Shown one piece after another: positions 1-8,529 of a stretch of 55,876 bases of DNA (position 1 is the first letter of the stretch; every line of letters starts with the position of its first letter). Made by a program: the position numbers and the translations under genes. The notes beneath the pieces were generated by a model. It was not told where the DNA came from, searched no databases, and saw only the letters and a program-made list of their open reading frames with translations. Source of the stretch: UBA6065 sp038063975 (GTDB lineage: Bacteria > Patescibacteriota > Minisyncoccia > Phycocordibacterales > UBA6065); the NCBI GenBank assembly GCA_038063975.1, contig JBBTTY010000041.1, positions 1 through 55,876 on the forward strand. Reading direction: 5' to 3'.

Positions 1-19
1 GAAATTAACTTGGTTGGAA

Positions 20-913
20 ATGTCGCTCATAGCGTTTCTCATAGCGCTGTTTTTGTGGTGGCTTTATCCTACGGAAGTGGCAAAAACCAATGATATTATA
101 GTCGTTCAAAAAAAAGGATATAATATTTTTCCATCTATATCTATAGAAGCAAAATCAGCTTATGTTCTCGAGGTTCGCACAGGTAAAATCTTGTTTGAAA
201 AAGAGCCGGAACTGCAATGGCCTCTGGCATCTCTGACAAAACTAATGGTTGCCTTTACAGCTTCGAAATTAGTACCCGATTATATGCTGGTGCGTATAAC
301 ATCCGATGATGTAGGAGAAGAAGGGGACACAGGACTTTTCCCCGGCGAAGAATGGAATATAAAAAAGCTGATTGATTACAGCCTGGTCGTCTCTTCCAAT
401 GATGGTATTCGGGCCATAGCTTCGATTGCCGGATCCCAGATTGCCTCCCTCTCGGCCACCACTTCCGTAGATGCTCTCTTTGTTGAACGTATGAATATTC
501 TGGCGCGTGAAATAGGGCTGACGGAAACGTATTTTCTCAACCATTCCGGCATAGATGTTTCTGGAACTCTCTCTGGAGGGTACGGCTCGGCCAAAGACGT
601 GGCTTTGCTCACGGCGCAAATCTTGAAAACCAACTCTCACATACTCGAAGCCACGGCCTTCTCGAAAATAAACATAGGCTCAAAAAATAAAATCCACGAT
701 GCAGTCAATACAAACAAATCTCTGGAAAAAATTCCGAATGTTTTGGCTTCAAAGACTGGCTATACAGAACTATCTGGAGGTAATGTGATGTTGGCCTTTA
801 ATACCGGACTCGATCAACCAATCATTATTTCTATCCTCGGTTCCTCATATGAAGGCAGATTCAATGATTTGAATACTATTGTAAAGGCCACTCTAGAATA
901 TTTTGCAAAATAA
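20..913 (+). CDS. dacA: D-alanyl-D-alanine carboxypeptidase (S11, PBP5/6-like)
   Basis: Serine peptidase that trims the terminal D-Ala from peptidoglycan stem peptides outside the membrane. An N-terminal hydrophobic anchor (SLIAFLIALFLWWL) is followed by the three penicillin-binding motifs in order: SLTK (SxxK, nucleophile Ser), SSN (SxN) and KTG. The reading frame is open to the left edge with no stop seen, so the true start may lie outside the window; ATG at 20 is the first ATG. The stop codon is followed after one base by the ftsW start, so the two genes are co-transcribed. The family is clear; the exact substrate preference is not. Confidence 0.85.
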   Translation: MSLIAFLIALFLWWLYPTEVAKTNDIIVVQKKGYNIFPSISIEAKSAYVLEVRTGKILFEKEPELQWPLASLTKLMVAFTASKLVPDYMLVRITSDDVGEEGDTGLFPGEEWNIKKLIDYSLVVSSNDGIRAIASIAGSQIASLSATTSVDALFVERMNILAREIGLTETYFLNHSGIDVSGTLSGGYGSAKDVALLTAQILKTNSHILEATAFSKINIGSKNKIHDAVNTNKSLEKIPNVLASKTGYTELSGGNVMLAFNTGLDQPIIISILGSSYEGRFNDLNTIVKATLEYFAK

Positions 914-914
914 T

Positions 915-2018
915 ATGAAGAAAAAACCAGTAGATAAAAAACTGCTCATTTCTATTCTCTTGCTCGTGCTAGCCGGTTTTCTCATATTTCTATCCGCATC
1001 TCTCGGCCTGTTGACTCGTGATTCGGTTCATTTTGGTTCCGCCGCCTGGAAACAGATATTTCTCGGGCTTCTTCCTGGTCTCCTCGCTCTCTATATTTTT
1101 TCAAGATTCGATTATATCAAATGGAGGAAGCTCTCATTTTGGTTTTTTCTTTTATCTATTGTGTTGAATGTTATTATTTTCATACCAGGTGTCGGTCTCA
1201 CTCATGGAGGAGCGACCAGATGGCTTCTCATAGGTTCTTTTTCTCTCCAAGTGTCGGAAGTTTTGAAAATTGCCACTATCATGTATTTTGCGGCTTGGCT
1301 TTCTTTTGTAAGAGAGAAAGTGACGACATGGAAGAGGGGATTTCTGCCCCTGGTCATCATACTCGCTATCACTGGCGTATTATGTCGCGCCCAATCTGAT
1401 ACAGATACATTTGTAGTCATTTCCATGTCTTTAGTCGCTATGTTTATGGTGGCGGGAGGCAAGTGGAAACATGCGACTATGATTGCTCTGATCGGTATTC
1501 TGGCCTTTGCATTCTTGGTGTATGAAAAGCCTTATATCCGCGCACGTATAAGCACTTTTTTGGATCCGTCTCTAAAAAGTCTCACGACCGGTTGGCAAAT
1601 ACAGCAATCTCTCATAGCTATAGGATCAGGTGCTGTTACGGGGCGGGGTTTTGGCCAAAGTATCCAAAAATTCAATTATTTGCCGGAGCCGGTTGGCGAT
1701 TCGATTTTTGCCGTGGCGGCCGAAGAGTTTGGTTTTGTAGGATCGCTCGGTCTCATTTTTCTCTTTGTTTTTTTTACATTACGCGCTCTCAAAGTGGCAA
1801 GTGTGGCGAATCATCCTTTTGGTACATTCGTTGGTGTAGGTATTGTCACATATATAATCGTCCAATCATTTGTAAATATTGCCGCCATGGTCGGTGTTTT
1901 GCCTCTATCAGGCATTCCACTACCTTTTGTCTCTCAAGGAGGTACGGCTCTGTTTTTCGTTCTAGCTGAAGTTGGCATATTGTTGAATATCTCCAAAAGT
2001 GCGAAAATGGTAAAATAA
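915..2018 (+). CDS. ftsW: FtsW/RodA/SpoVE family peptidoglycan glycosyltransferase
   Basis: Polytopic membrane protein of the SEDS family, which polymerises lipid II into glycan strands together with a class B penicillin-binding protein. It is 367 residues with about ten hydrophobic segments. The family signature near the C-terminus is visible (GIPLPFVSQGG), as is the GRGFGQS loop motif. ATG at 915 is preferred over the upstream TTG at 903, which overlaps the previous gene. The position directly before murG argues for FtsW over RodA. A separate mreBCD-mrdA operon is present at 30.6-34.4 kb without a SEDS gene, so a role in elongation cannot be excluded. Confidence 0.88.
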   Translation: MKKKPVDKKLLISILLLVLAGFLIFLSASLGLLTRDSVHFGSAAWKQIFLGLLPGLLALYIFSRFDYIKWRKLSFWFFLLSIVLNVIIFIPGVGLTHGGATRWLLIGSFSLQVSEVLKIATIMYFAAWLSFVREKVTTWKRGFLPLVIILAITGVLCRAQSDTDTFVVISMSLVAMFMVAGGKWKHATMIALIGILAFAFLVYEKPYIRARISTFLDPSLKSLTTGWQIQQSLIAIGSGAVTGRGFGQSIQKFNYLPEPVGDSIFAVAAEEFGFVGSLGLIFLFVFFTLRALKVASVANHPFGTFVGVGIVTYIIVQSFVNIAAMVGVLPLSGIPLPFVSQGGTALFFVLAEVGILLNISKSAKMVK

Positions 2019-2035
2019 ACAGACTAATATTTAAT

Positions 2036-3163
2036 ATGAAAATTATTCTCACGGGCGGTGGCACGGGCGGGCATTTTTATCCGATAATTGCCGTAGCAGA
2101 ATCTATCAGAAGTATAACCAAAACAGAGAGGCTCATAGAGCCATCTCTCTACTACATGGGTCCAAAACAGTATGATGAAAAAGCCCTTTTTGAAAACGGC
2201 ATCATATTCGAAAGGTCGTATGCGGGCAAAATGAGGCGATACTTTTCCCTTCTAAATATTATAGACGCTGTAAAAACACTTATAGGCATCATAAACGCTA
2301 TCATAAGTGTCTGGAGAATATATCCGGATGTTGTTTTCAGCAAAGGGGGTTATGTCAGTTTTCCCGTGCTTTGTGCGGCGCGATTGCTACGCATCCCCGT
2401 TATTATCCATGAGTCTGATTCTCATCCAGGAAAAGTCAATTTATGGGCGGGTAAATTCGCTCTAAAAGTCGCTATTTCATATAAAGAAGCTGCCGCATAT
2501 TTTCCAGTTGGCAAAGTAGCTTTTACCGGCAATCCTGTGAGGCGCGAAGTGATGGAGCCGGCGCGGAATGGCGCGAGAGAATTTTTGAAAATCATTGATG
2601 ACTTGCCGGTCATTTTAATCCTCGGCGGCTCTCAAGGCTCGCAGAGGATAAATGAGAGCATCACAGGCATTTTGCCGGAGCTCGTCAAAAAATATCATGT
2701 TATACATCAGACAGGCAAGGAAAATATAGAAGAAATGATCCATACAGCCAATGTTATTTTGAATGAAAGCCAATATCATGATCGTTACAAGCCTTTTGCC
2801 TATCTCAACACTCTAGCAATGCGCATGGCGAGCGGTGCGGCTTCTCTCGTAATTTCTCGTGCCGGCTCGCAAATATTTGAAATCGCTCTCTGGGGTATTC
2901 CTTCCATTGTTATTCCTATTCCAGAAGAAATCAGTCACGACCAAACATCAAACGCTTTTGCTTATGCTGCATCGGGCGCTTGTTCTGTCATAGAAGAAAT
3001 AAATCTCACACCTCATATTCTGGCTTCCGAGATAGATCGCATCATAGGAAGTGCCGATATTCGGAAAAAAATGAAAGTTGGCGCTGGCCAGTTCGCCCAC
3101 CGAAATGCCGCAGATACTATTGCCAGGGAAGTCATACGGATTGCTCTGACACATGTAAAGTAA
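2036..3163 (+). CDS. murG: UDP-GlcNAc:lipid I N-acetylglucosaminyltransferase MurG
   Basis: Converts lipid I to lipid II on the inner face of the membrane, the last cytoplasmic step of peptidoglycan precursor synthesis. The protein is 375 residues, usual for the GT28 family. The N-terminal glycine-rich loop TGGGTGGHFYP and the C-terminal donor-site region (GGSQGSQRIN; SRAGSQIFEIALWGIPSIVI) are both present. It lies 17 bases after ftsW and is the last gene of the dacA-ftsW-murG unit, followed by an intrinsic terminator. Confidence 0.95.
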   Translation: MKIILTGGGTGGHFYPIIAVAESIRSITKTERLIEPSLYYMGPKQYDEKALFENGIIFERSYAGKMRRYFSLLNIIDAVKTLIGIINAIISVWRIYPDVVFSKGGYVSFPVLCAARLLRIPVIIHESDSHPGKVNLWAGKFALKVAISYKEAAAYFPVGKVAFTGNPVRREVMEPARNGAREFLKIIDDLPVILILGGSQGSQRINESITGILPELVKKYHVIHQTGKENIEEMIHTANVILNESQYHDRYKPFAYLNTLAMRMASGAASLVISRAGSQIFEIALWGIPSIVIPIPEEISHDQTSNAFAYAASGACSVIEEINLTPHILASEIDRIIGSADIRKKMKVGAGQFAHRNAADTIAREVIRIALTHVK

Positions 3164-3168
3164 AGTAT

Positions 3169-3198
3169 AAAAACACAGAATGTTGTATCTGTGTTTTT
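3169..3198 (+). terminator. Intrinsic terminator after murG
   Basis: Perfect stem AAAAACACAGA / TCTGTGTTTTT with an 8-base loop, ending in a T-run, six bases after the murG stop. Confidence 0.8.
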
Positions 3199-3213
3199 CA
3201 TTTCAAAAGAGGA

Positions 3214-3219
3214 TATACT
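3214..3219 (+). promoter_or_regulatory. -10 box of gltX (leaderless type)
   Basis: TATACT followed by exactly six bases (AGAGCC) and then the ATG of gltX, so transcription should begin at or next to the start codon. It sits directly after the murG terminator. Confidence 0.6.
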
Positions 3220-3225
3220 AGAGCC

Positions 3226-4641
3226 ATGCTTCGCCGTATAAAATACCTTTTCTCCAGGAGAAAGAAGGTGGTAACCAGGTTTCCTCCGAGTCCCACCGGT
3301 TTTTTACATATCGGGCGTGCTAGGACGGCTCTTTTCAATTATTTATATGCTCGAAAAAACCGAGGTTCTTTTATTTTTCGCATAGAAGACACGGACAAGA
3401 CCAGATCAAAAGATGAATACGAAAAAGACATCATTGAATCTCTAGAGTGGTTAGGTTTGTCATATGATAATCGTGAAATTTGGCATCAATCAGAGCGAAC
3501 CGAGGTTTATAGAAAATATTTGGAAAATCTGATAGGAGAGGGCAAAGCATATTTTTCAAAAGAAGAAAATCAAAAAGAAGGAGATAGGGCAGAGGTGATC
3601 AGGTTTAAAAATCCAAATATAAAAATAAAATTCACTGACATCATCCGCGGAGATGTCGAATTTAATACGACCGAGCTCGGTGATTTTGTCATCGCTCGGG
3701 ATGTCAATGATCCGGTGTATCACTTTACCGTGGTTGTCGATGATTTTTTGTCCGGAGTTACTCATGTCATTCGGGGAGAAGATGGCGTTTCAAATACCCC
3801 TAGACAGATTCTCATTCAAAAAGCTATCGGCGCGCCAGAACCCACATATGCGCATGTGCCGCTTATTTTGGCGGCTGATAAATCAAAACTTTCTGGTCGT
3901 CATGGTGCTGTTTCAGTTCGTCAGTTTAGAGAAAAAGGTTATTTGCCACAAGCATTGGTGAATTATTTGGCTCTGCTTGGATGGAATCCGGGAACAGCGC
4001 AGGAAATTTTTACTTTAGACGAACTCATTCTGGCTTTCGATCTCTCTAAAGTTCAAAAAGGCGGTGCTGTATTTGATGAGAAAAAACTGCGCTGGATAAA
4101 CAAAGAACATATAAAACGATTGCCGAAAAAAGATTTTGAAAAAGAATTGAAAAAACACATAGAATCATCGGAAAGGGTAAAGGATTTGGCATGGAAAGTT
4201 TCAAATGAAACGATAGAGAAAATCGCTCCTGTGATCATCGACAGAATAGAAGTGTATTCCGATATAGATAATATGATTACTGGGCGAGATCTGGATTTTT
4301 ATTTTTCCGAACCGCAGTATGATTGTTTATCTCTCAAATGGAAAGAAGAGCCAGACCTCTCTTCAACTCAAAACCATCTCAATTTTATACGATCAGAACT
4401 GGAAAAATTGCCGGAAAAAAGTTGGAATGAGGAGAATGTAAAAACTGTCGTTTGGCCGTACGCCGAAAATCAGGGCAGGGGAGAGGTTCTCTGGCCTTTC
4501 CGCTATGCCCTATCAGGCAAAGAAAAATCGCCAAACCCTTTTATTTTGGCTTCTATTTTAGGCAAGCAAACGACCTTAAAACGTATAGAAAAGGCGTTAA
4601 AATTATGTACTTCCGCTTGCGCCGATGCAAATATCTTATAG
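3226..4641 (+). CDS. gltX: Glutamyl-tRNA synthetase
   Basis: Class I synthetase charging tRNA-Glu. The HIGH-type motif is in PPSPTGFLHIGRARTALF and RIEDTD follows it. The start at 3226 (471 residues) is chosen because it directly precedes the catalytic domain and has a -10 box six bases upstream; the open frame reaches back into murG but is not a plausible N-terminus. An oddity is the KMSKS-type loop, which reads KLSGRHG where KLSKRHG is usual, so the second lysine is replaced by glycine. A yqeY (GatB-domain) gene at 21.7 kb suggests, but does not prove, use of the tRNA-dependent amidation route. Confidence 0.94.
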   Translation: MLRRIKYLFSRRKKVVTRFPPSPTGFLHIGRARTALFNYLYARKNRGSFIFRIEDTDKTRSKDEYEKDIIESLEWLGLSYDNREIWHQSERTEVYRKYLENLIGEGKAYFSKEENQKEGDRAEVIRFKNPNIKIKFTDIIRGDVEFNTTELGDFVIARDVNDPVYHFTVVVDDFLSGVTHVIRGEDGVSNTPRQILIQKAIGAPEPTYAHVPLILAADKSKLSGRHGAVSVRQFREKGYLPQALVNYLALLGWNPGTAQEIFTLDELILAFDLSKVQKGGAVFDEKKLRWINKEHIKRLPKKDFEKELKKHIESSERVKDLAWKVSNETIEKIAPVIIDRIEVYSDIDNMITGRDLDFYFSEPQYDCLSLKWKEEPDLSSTQNHLNFIRSELEKLPEKSWNEENVKTVVWPYAENQGRGEVLWPFRYALSGKEKSPNPFILASILGKQTTLKRIEKALKLCTSACADANIL

Positions 4642-4652
4642 AAAAAATTTTG

Positions 4653-4658
4653 TATATT
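4653..4658 (+). promoter_or_regulatory. -10 box of the M23 peptidase gene
   Basis: TATATT followed by seven bases (CTAAATA) and ATG 4666. The flanks resemble the def-fmt promoter (TATACT-CTAAAT-ATG). It supports translation starting upstream of the nested hairpin. Confidence 0.5.
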
Positions 4659-4665
4659 CTAAATA

Positions 4666-6003
4666 ATGAAAAACATCAGATATAGTTTTGCGCTACTCGG
4701 GACGGGACCCTTGCCTAAGGGCAACCCCATCCCTCCGTTGCTCAAACTATATCTGATGTTTTTTTTATCACTTCTTTTTTTCACTCTCCCTGTTTTTGCC
4801 GAGTCTGTAGACGAATTGCGACAAAAAATTTCTGATAACAATAAAAAAATAGAAGATTTGCAAAATCAGATAGAACAGTACTCGACTCTACTCAATTCAA
4901 CTTCAAAAGAAGCTCAAACCCTCAAAAGCGCTCTGGCCACTCTCGAATTGACCCAGAAAAAATTGGAAGCCAGTCTGGCTTTGACCTCGACTCAAATATC
5001 AAAAACGAAACAGACTCTTACAGGTCTAAACGACGATATAAACGAGGCGGAAAAAAGTATAAATAAGGCTCTAGTGGTTATAGGCGAGAATATACGTATC
5101 ACCAATATGACAGAATCACAGTCGGTTGTAGAAGAACTGCTTGGCAACAAAAGCATCTCCGAAACTTGGAACTATGTGAACGCTCTCCATGCCATTCAGA
5201 GCAGGATAAAAATTGACCTAGAAAATTTGCGCGATTTGCGTTCGACTCTAGCCATAAAGATGGATCAGACCATAGGCGAAAAAACAAAATTGGAAACATA
5301 TCAAAAAAATCTCTCCGATCAGAAATCAGTGGTGGTCAATACCAAACAACAAAAAGACAAATTACTCAAAGACACCCAGAGCAAAGAATCAAATTACAAA
5401 ATCATTCTTACCGAAAAAATAAAACAAAAAGAAATTTTTGAAAAAGAACTTTTTGCCTATGAATCAAAACTGAAAATCGCCATTGATCCGTCAACTATAC
5501 CGAGCGCGAGAGCAGGGGTTCTATCATGGCCTCTCGATAAAGTCTTTATAACTCAATATTTCGGCAAATCATTTTCAGCCAAACGTCTTTACGTTTCTGG
5601 CACGCATAATGGCGTAGATTTTCGAGCTTCTATAGGCACCCCAATCAAAACAGCTCTCTCGGGTACGGTGACAGAGATGGAAGCCATTCGTGCCAAAAGT
5701 GGCTGTCAATATGGCAAATTTGTCCTCATAAAACACCCAAATGGTCTTTCTACCATATATGGCCACCTCTCTGTTGTATCCGTACAGCTTGGAGATACGG
5801 TCATAACGGGCGATACCATAGGTTATAGTGGCGATACGGGATACGCCACAGGCCCACATCTCCACTTTGGTTTATACATCACCCAAGGCATTCGCATAGT
5901 CGATTCGAGCTCTCTCGGCTCGTCACGCTGCACAGGTATAAAAACTGTCGCTGCGCCCCCAACTGCATATCTCGATCCGACGGCGTATTTGCCGAAGTTG
6001 TAA
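4666..6003 (+). CDS. Secreted M23 (LytM) peptidase with coiled-coil, EnvC-like
   Basis: Predicted peptidoglycan hydrolase or hydrolase activator acting outside the membrane. A signal peptide (LYLMFFLSLLFFTLPVFA) precedes about 230 residues of coiled coil rich in K, E, Q and L, then a C-terminal LytM domain with the metal-site pattern HNGVDF and GPHLHFGLY. All expected zinc ligands seem present, so an active peptidase is possible. The start is ambiguous: ATG 4666 has a -10 box seven bases upstream, but codons 2-33 are a nested hairpin repeat. ATG 4756 (codon 31) would give a compact signal peptide without the repeat. The order coiled coil then LytM resembles EnvC. Confidence 0.85.
   Translation: MKNIRYSFALLGTGPLPKGNPIPPLLKLYLMFFLSLLFFTLPVFAESVDELRQKISDNNKKIEDLQNQIEQYSTLLNSTSKEAQTLKSALATLELTQKKLEASLALTSTQISKTKQTLTGLNDDINEAEKSINKALVVIGENIRITNMTESQSVVEELLGNKSISETWNYVNALHAIQSRIKIDLENLRDLRSTLAIKMDQTIGEKTKLETYQKNLSDQKSVVVNTKQQKDKLLKDTQSKESNYKIILTEKIKQKEIFEKELFAYESKLKIAIDPSTIPSARAGVLSWPLDKVFITQYFGKSFSAKRLYVSGTHNGVDFRASIGTPIKTALSGTVTEMEAIRAKSGCQYGKFVLIKHPNGLSTIYGHLSVVSVQLGDTVITGDTIGYSGDTGYATGPHLHFGLYITQGIRIVDSSSLGSSRCTGIKTVAAPPTAYLDPTAYLPKL
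4669..4763. repeat. Nested hairpin, family A, copy 1
   Basis: Outer stem of 20 paired bases, 4669-4688 with 4744-4763 (AAACATCAGATATAGTTT and its complement), with an A-run on the left and a T-run on the right. It encloses a GC-rich core of about 55 bases. The core contains GGGACGGG paired with CCCCATCCC (one C-A mismatch) and an inner TTGCC-TAAG-GGCAA hairpin. It lies 24 bases after the gltX stop, so it could terminate gltX, yet it falls within the first 33 codons of the next gene. Copies 2 and 3 share the core; copy 4 has the stem only. Confidence 0.85.
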
Positions 6004-6015
6004 TTGAAACCATTC

Positions 6016-6024
6016 TGTTATACT
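6016..6024 (+). promoter_or_regulatory. Extended -10 box (TGT-TATACT)
   Basis: TGTTATACT followed by six bases and ATG 6031. It starts 12 bases after the peptidase stop. Confidence 0.55.
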
Positions 6025-6030
6025 TATTTC

Positions 6031-6348
6031 ATGATCAAATATATTATTATCATTCTCATTCTCATTATCGTTTTGAGTTTTTTCGGTTATGATTTAAAAG
6101 CTGTAATCGAATCTCCTTTAGCGCAAAAAAATTTAAATTACACAAAGAGTGGGGTAGAGTACGTCTGGGATGGTTATCTGAAAGGACCACTCACCTATTT
6201 GTATAAAAATATTTTCATAGGTGTTCTCTGGAAAGCTTTCATCCATAATTTAGGCAGGATAGACGCCGGAGCACCGAGTGAATTAGAAAATGCCGGCCAG
6301 AGATTTTTGCGCATAGAGGATGAGGGGTACCGGCCGATAGATCAATAA
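6031..6348 (+). CDS. Small single-pass membrane protein, unknown function
   Basis: 105 residues. An N-terminal hydrophobic segment (IIIILILIIVLSFFGY) is followed by a soluble tail of about 80 residues ending in acidic and basic residues. ATG 6031 is chosen over the start at 6004 because an extended -10 box lies six bases before it and the hydrophobic segment begins directly after it. I do not recognise the family. Its position directly after the secreted peptidase suggests an envelope role, by context only. Confidence 0.65.
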   Translation: MIKYIIIILILIIVLSFFGYDLKAVIESPLAQKNLNYTKSGVEYVWDGYLKGPLTYLYKNIFIGVLWKAFIHNLGRIDAGAPSELENAGQRFLRIEDEGYRPIDQ

Positions 6349-6465
6349 TGAATACCTCAAATGAATACCTCATAAGAAGCATATATTAACTATATTACCG
6401 AAAAGATATATTGTGCGACATAGATATAAACCAGCTTTTGATCCTTCCCCAATACATACAAATAC

Positions 6466-6495
6466 AAAAAAACTACCTTCACTTGAAGGTAGTTT
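6466..6495 (-). terminator. Intrinsic terminator of the 6503-7393 gene
   Basis: Stem AAACTACCTTC / GAAGGTAGTTT with a four-base loop. Read on the minus strand it ends in a T-run, directly after the stop of the minus-strand gene. Confidence 0.75.
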
Positions 6496-6502
6496 GAGGG
6501 TT

Positions 6503-7393
6503 TTACTTTGTTGGAGGAGAATTAAATTCGGAATCCAACAAACCAGCCCGAGCCAAAAGCAAAATGTACACATCCGCATGTGCCAGCCGACACATATCGT
6601 TGCTACGTCTGACATTATGATAGTAATCATATATCCACTCCCCTGCAGGCTTGAGAACGAGACCGTAGGAAAATACGACCCTGTGAAGAGTTTCAATTAC
6701 GGGAAATTTACCGAAATTATCCTTGTAATGTGCATTCCAACAGGCCGTGAGGAGTGCTTTGGGATTCGTAGAGAACAGAGAATCGAGGATTTTTGGCATG
6801 AACGCTTGTCTATGCAAACTCAATTGTTCAATCAACTTACATTCGAGATTTCCGTATGAGCTTGAACCATAACCTATCTCTTTTTGACAAGTCAGAAGAT
6901 AACAGAGTTTCTCGCAACCTTTTGCAAGTGCTGTTGCTGTATTCTTATCTGAAGGAGATTTACCGGGAGGGATATTAATAAAGCAGTAATCACCGTCGAT
7001 ACTGAAGAAACTAATCATCGTGGCACATAATTCTGGTTGTTCAATTATAAGTTTTGAGATCACCCGATTAAATTCCAGAGGTCCTGGACCAGAATAGATA
7101 TCAATCGAATTTTGTTTCTCGAAAAACTGATATGCCAGTATTCCCCGAGCGAGTTTATGGACTTTATCCGATTCGCCGTTTCCATAGATGGCTTTTCTGA
7201 TAAGAAAAATAAGCCGTTTGGCGTATTCTTTTGCGCACACTTCTGGACTAGATCTCCCGGCAATGAGCTCCCCAATATCTGGCAAGAGAGCGTGGAGAAG
7301 GCCCATTTTCTCCGCCAAAGTTATTTCCTCTACATGGTATCGTTCGCGCCATTTATCAAACATACCAATTTTACTGACATCGACGTCATTCAT
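6503..7393 (-). CDS. Hypothetical protein, 296 residues
   Basis: I do not recognise this soluble, mostly helical protein. It has no signal peptide, no membrane segment and no obvious catalytic motif. Scattered cysteines (CEKLCYLLTC, ATMISFF region) do not form a clear zinc site. It has its own Shine-Dalgarno sequence (AGAGGT, seven bases before ATG), unlike most core genes here, and its own terminator, so it is a single-gene unit. This fits an accessory gene. An apparent opposite-strand frame at 6413-6859 is a shadow. Confidence 0.6.
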   Translation of the reverse strand: MNDVDVSKIGMFDKWRERYHVEEITLAEKMGLLHALLPDIGELIAGRSSPEVCAKEYAKRLIFLIRKAIYGNGESDKVHKLARGILAYQFFEKQNSIDIYSGPGPLEFNRVISKLIIEQPELCATMISFFSIDGDYCFINIPPGKSPSDKNTATALAKGCEKLCYLLTCQKEIGYGSSSYGNLECKLIEQLSLHRQAFMPKILDSLFSTNPKALLTACWNAHYKDNFGKFPVIETLHRVVFSYGLVLKPAGEWIYDYYHNVRRSNDMCRLAHADVYILLLARAGLLDSEFNSPPTK

Positions 7394-7498
7394 AGTTATA
7401 CCTCTTTTTTCTATTGTTTACCCAGGTAATTTTTTAGGGCGGTTGTGATGAACTAACCGTTTTAGATATTACTCTTCCACGTCATTTTTGTCTAATAA

Positions 7499-7969
7499 TT
7501 ACTTCATGGCAATCTCACGGTATTTTTTCCAACATTTTGACGAACTGTTCCACGGGGTATCGCCGTATTTAGTATAAAGCCATTTGGCATAACCGAGATT
7601 TCCGTCGAATGTGTAGATATCGAAGCCAAGCTCGGTAGCATCTTCTTCATGGTAATACTTGTTGATCTGCATGATACCTATATCGCCTTTATTCACTTCG
7701 CCTCTAATCACACTTCCACGAGAGTCGAACTGTCTAAAGGTTGATTCGCATTTTGCTATCTCCGCTAGAATCGGATCACTGACAAAATAATCACGCACAT
7801 AGGCTTCTACGGATACAGAAGTGAGAGGATAGTTTGGTGATATTGCCTGCTCGGTCGTATCAGCCTTCATGTTCGTGTCTAGATTTGCTTTCGTATCGAC
7901 AAGCATTTTGGCGGTTATCGGTGTGAATGCAGAGAGGAGCATGAGAAATGTGGTTGTAAGTTCTATCAT
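7499..7969 (-). CDS. Secreted lysozyme-like / transglycosylase (SLT-type) protein
   Basis: 156 residues with an N-terminal hydrophobic signal (TTFLMLLSAFTPITA) and a C-terminal lysozyme-like fold. Family features are EIAKCESTFRQFD, where the Glu is the likely catalytic acid, GDIGIMQINKYYH (the GxxQI strand of SLT domains) and NLGYAKWLYTKYG. It is expected to cleave glycan strands in the wall or to act on neighbouring cells. An AAAGG Shine-Dalgarno-like sequence lies upstream. The domain is short but complete for the SLT core. Confidence 0.75.
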   Translation of the reverse strand: MIELTTTFLMLLSAFTPITAKMLVDTKANLDTNMKADTTEQAISPNYPLTSVSVEAYVRDYFVSDPILAEIAKCESTFRQFDSRGSVIRGEVNKGDIGIMQINKYYHEEDATELGFDIYTFDGNLGYAKWLYTKYGDTPWNSSSKCWKKYREIAMK

Positions 7970-7990
7970 AAAAAGCCTTTAAAATAAATC

Positions 7991-8028
7991 ATCAGAGATC
8001 AATCTCTGATGTGCCTCCATTGTGGCAC
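7991..8028 (-). other. Two tandem hairpins upstream of the transglycosylase gene
   Basis: ATCAGAGA-TCAA-TCTCTGAT (7991-8010) is directly followed by a weaker GTGCC / GGCAC stem (8011-8028). They lie in the likely 5' leader of the minus-strand gene. A regulatory role is possible but not shown. Confidence 0.35.
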
Positions 8029-8080
8029 TTATCGTTCTAGTTGTCAATAGTTTACAAGAAAATGGAGTATTTGTCAACCC

Positions 8081-8105
8081 AAAACGGCTCAATAGAGCCG
8101 TTTTA
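8081..8105 (-). terminator. Hairpin downstream of the 8123-8509 gene
   Basis: AAAACGGCTC-AATA-GAGCCGTTTT is symmetric, with short A and T ends. It is placed as the terminator of the minus-strand gene; the T-run is only four bases. Confidence 0.55.
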
Positions 8106-8122
8106 AAGTCTTGCCAGTTAGC

Positions 8123-8509
8123 CTATATTCCTTTGCAATTTCCAGCTGGGCTATAACCAGCCTTTTCCGCTTCTATTTTGGAAGAAAACCAGATTTTATT
8201 AGCTTCATTTATTTGTTTGGCGCCTGGACAGGTCAGCAAATGATATTTTGTGCCTGATTTTGAGCCGATATAAACACCTTTGTTTAAATTAGGTTTTAAA
8301 TTAGGTAAAGTAGAACTGATAGACTCTGGAGAAATCCAGTCTCCCCTTTCAATCGTAATTGGTTTTCTATTTGTTTCTATGGAGGATATTTTACCCAAGA
8401 AAAAAGAACCCAATCCAACAAAAATAACGATTAAAATGGTATACAAATCTCTCTTGTCGAGAATCCGAGCCAAAATCTTGATTTTTGATACATATTTGTG
8501 TATATTCAT
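8123..8509 (-). CDS. Membrane-anchored protein with Ada-like metal-binding domain
   Basis: 128 residues. One N-terminal membrane segment (LYTILIVIFVGLGSFFLG) is followed by a linker and a C-terminal module with the pattern YIGSKSGTKYHLLTCPGAK, then F-S-S and GYSPAGNC. This resembles the small zinc-binding module found in Ada proteins and in many secreted proteins of reduced genomes. The two cysteines and the histidine are kept. The domain probably lies outside the membrane. Its function is unknown. The start ATG is 20 bases from the divergent rpmA start, so the promoters must overlap. Confidence 0.65.
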   Translation of the reverse strand: MNIHKYVSKIKILARILDKRDLYTILIVIFVGLGSFFLGKISSIETNRKPITIERGDWISPESISSTLPNLKPNLNKGVYIGSKSGTKYHLLTCPGAKQINEANKIWFSSKIEAEKAGYSPAGNCKGI

Positions 8510-8529
8510 TGTTCAAGCATACAACAAAT

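Noticed and set aside
2980..3225. Extension of gltX upstream into murG.
   Set aside because: It passes through the murG terminator and the Cys-rich translation is unlike GluRS. ATG 3226 has a fitting promoter.
6413..6859. Plus-strand frame of 148 residues.
   Set aside because: It is a shadow of the minus-strand gene at 6503-7393, crosses that gene's terminator and has no ribosome site.
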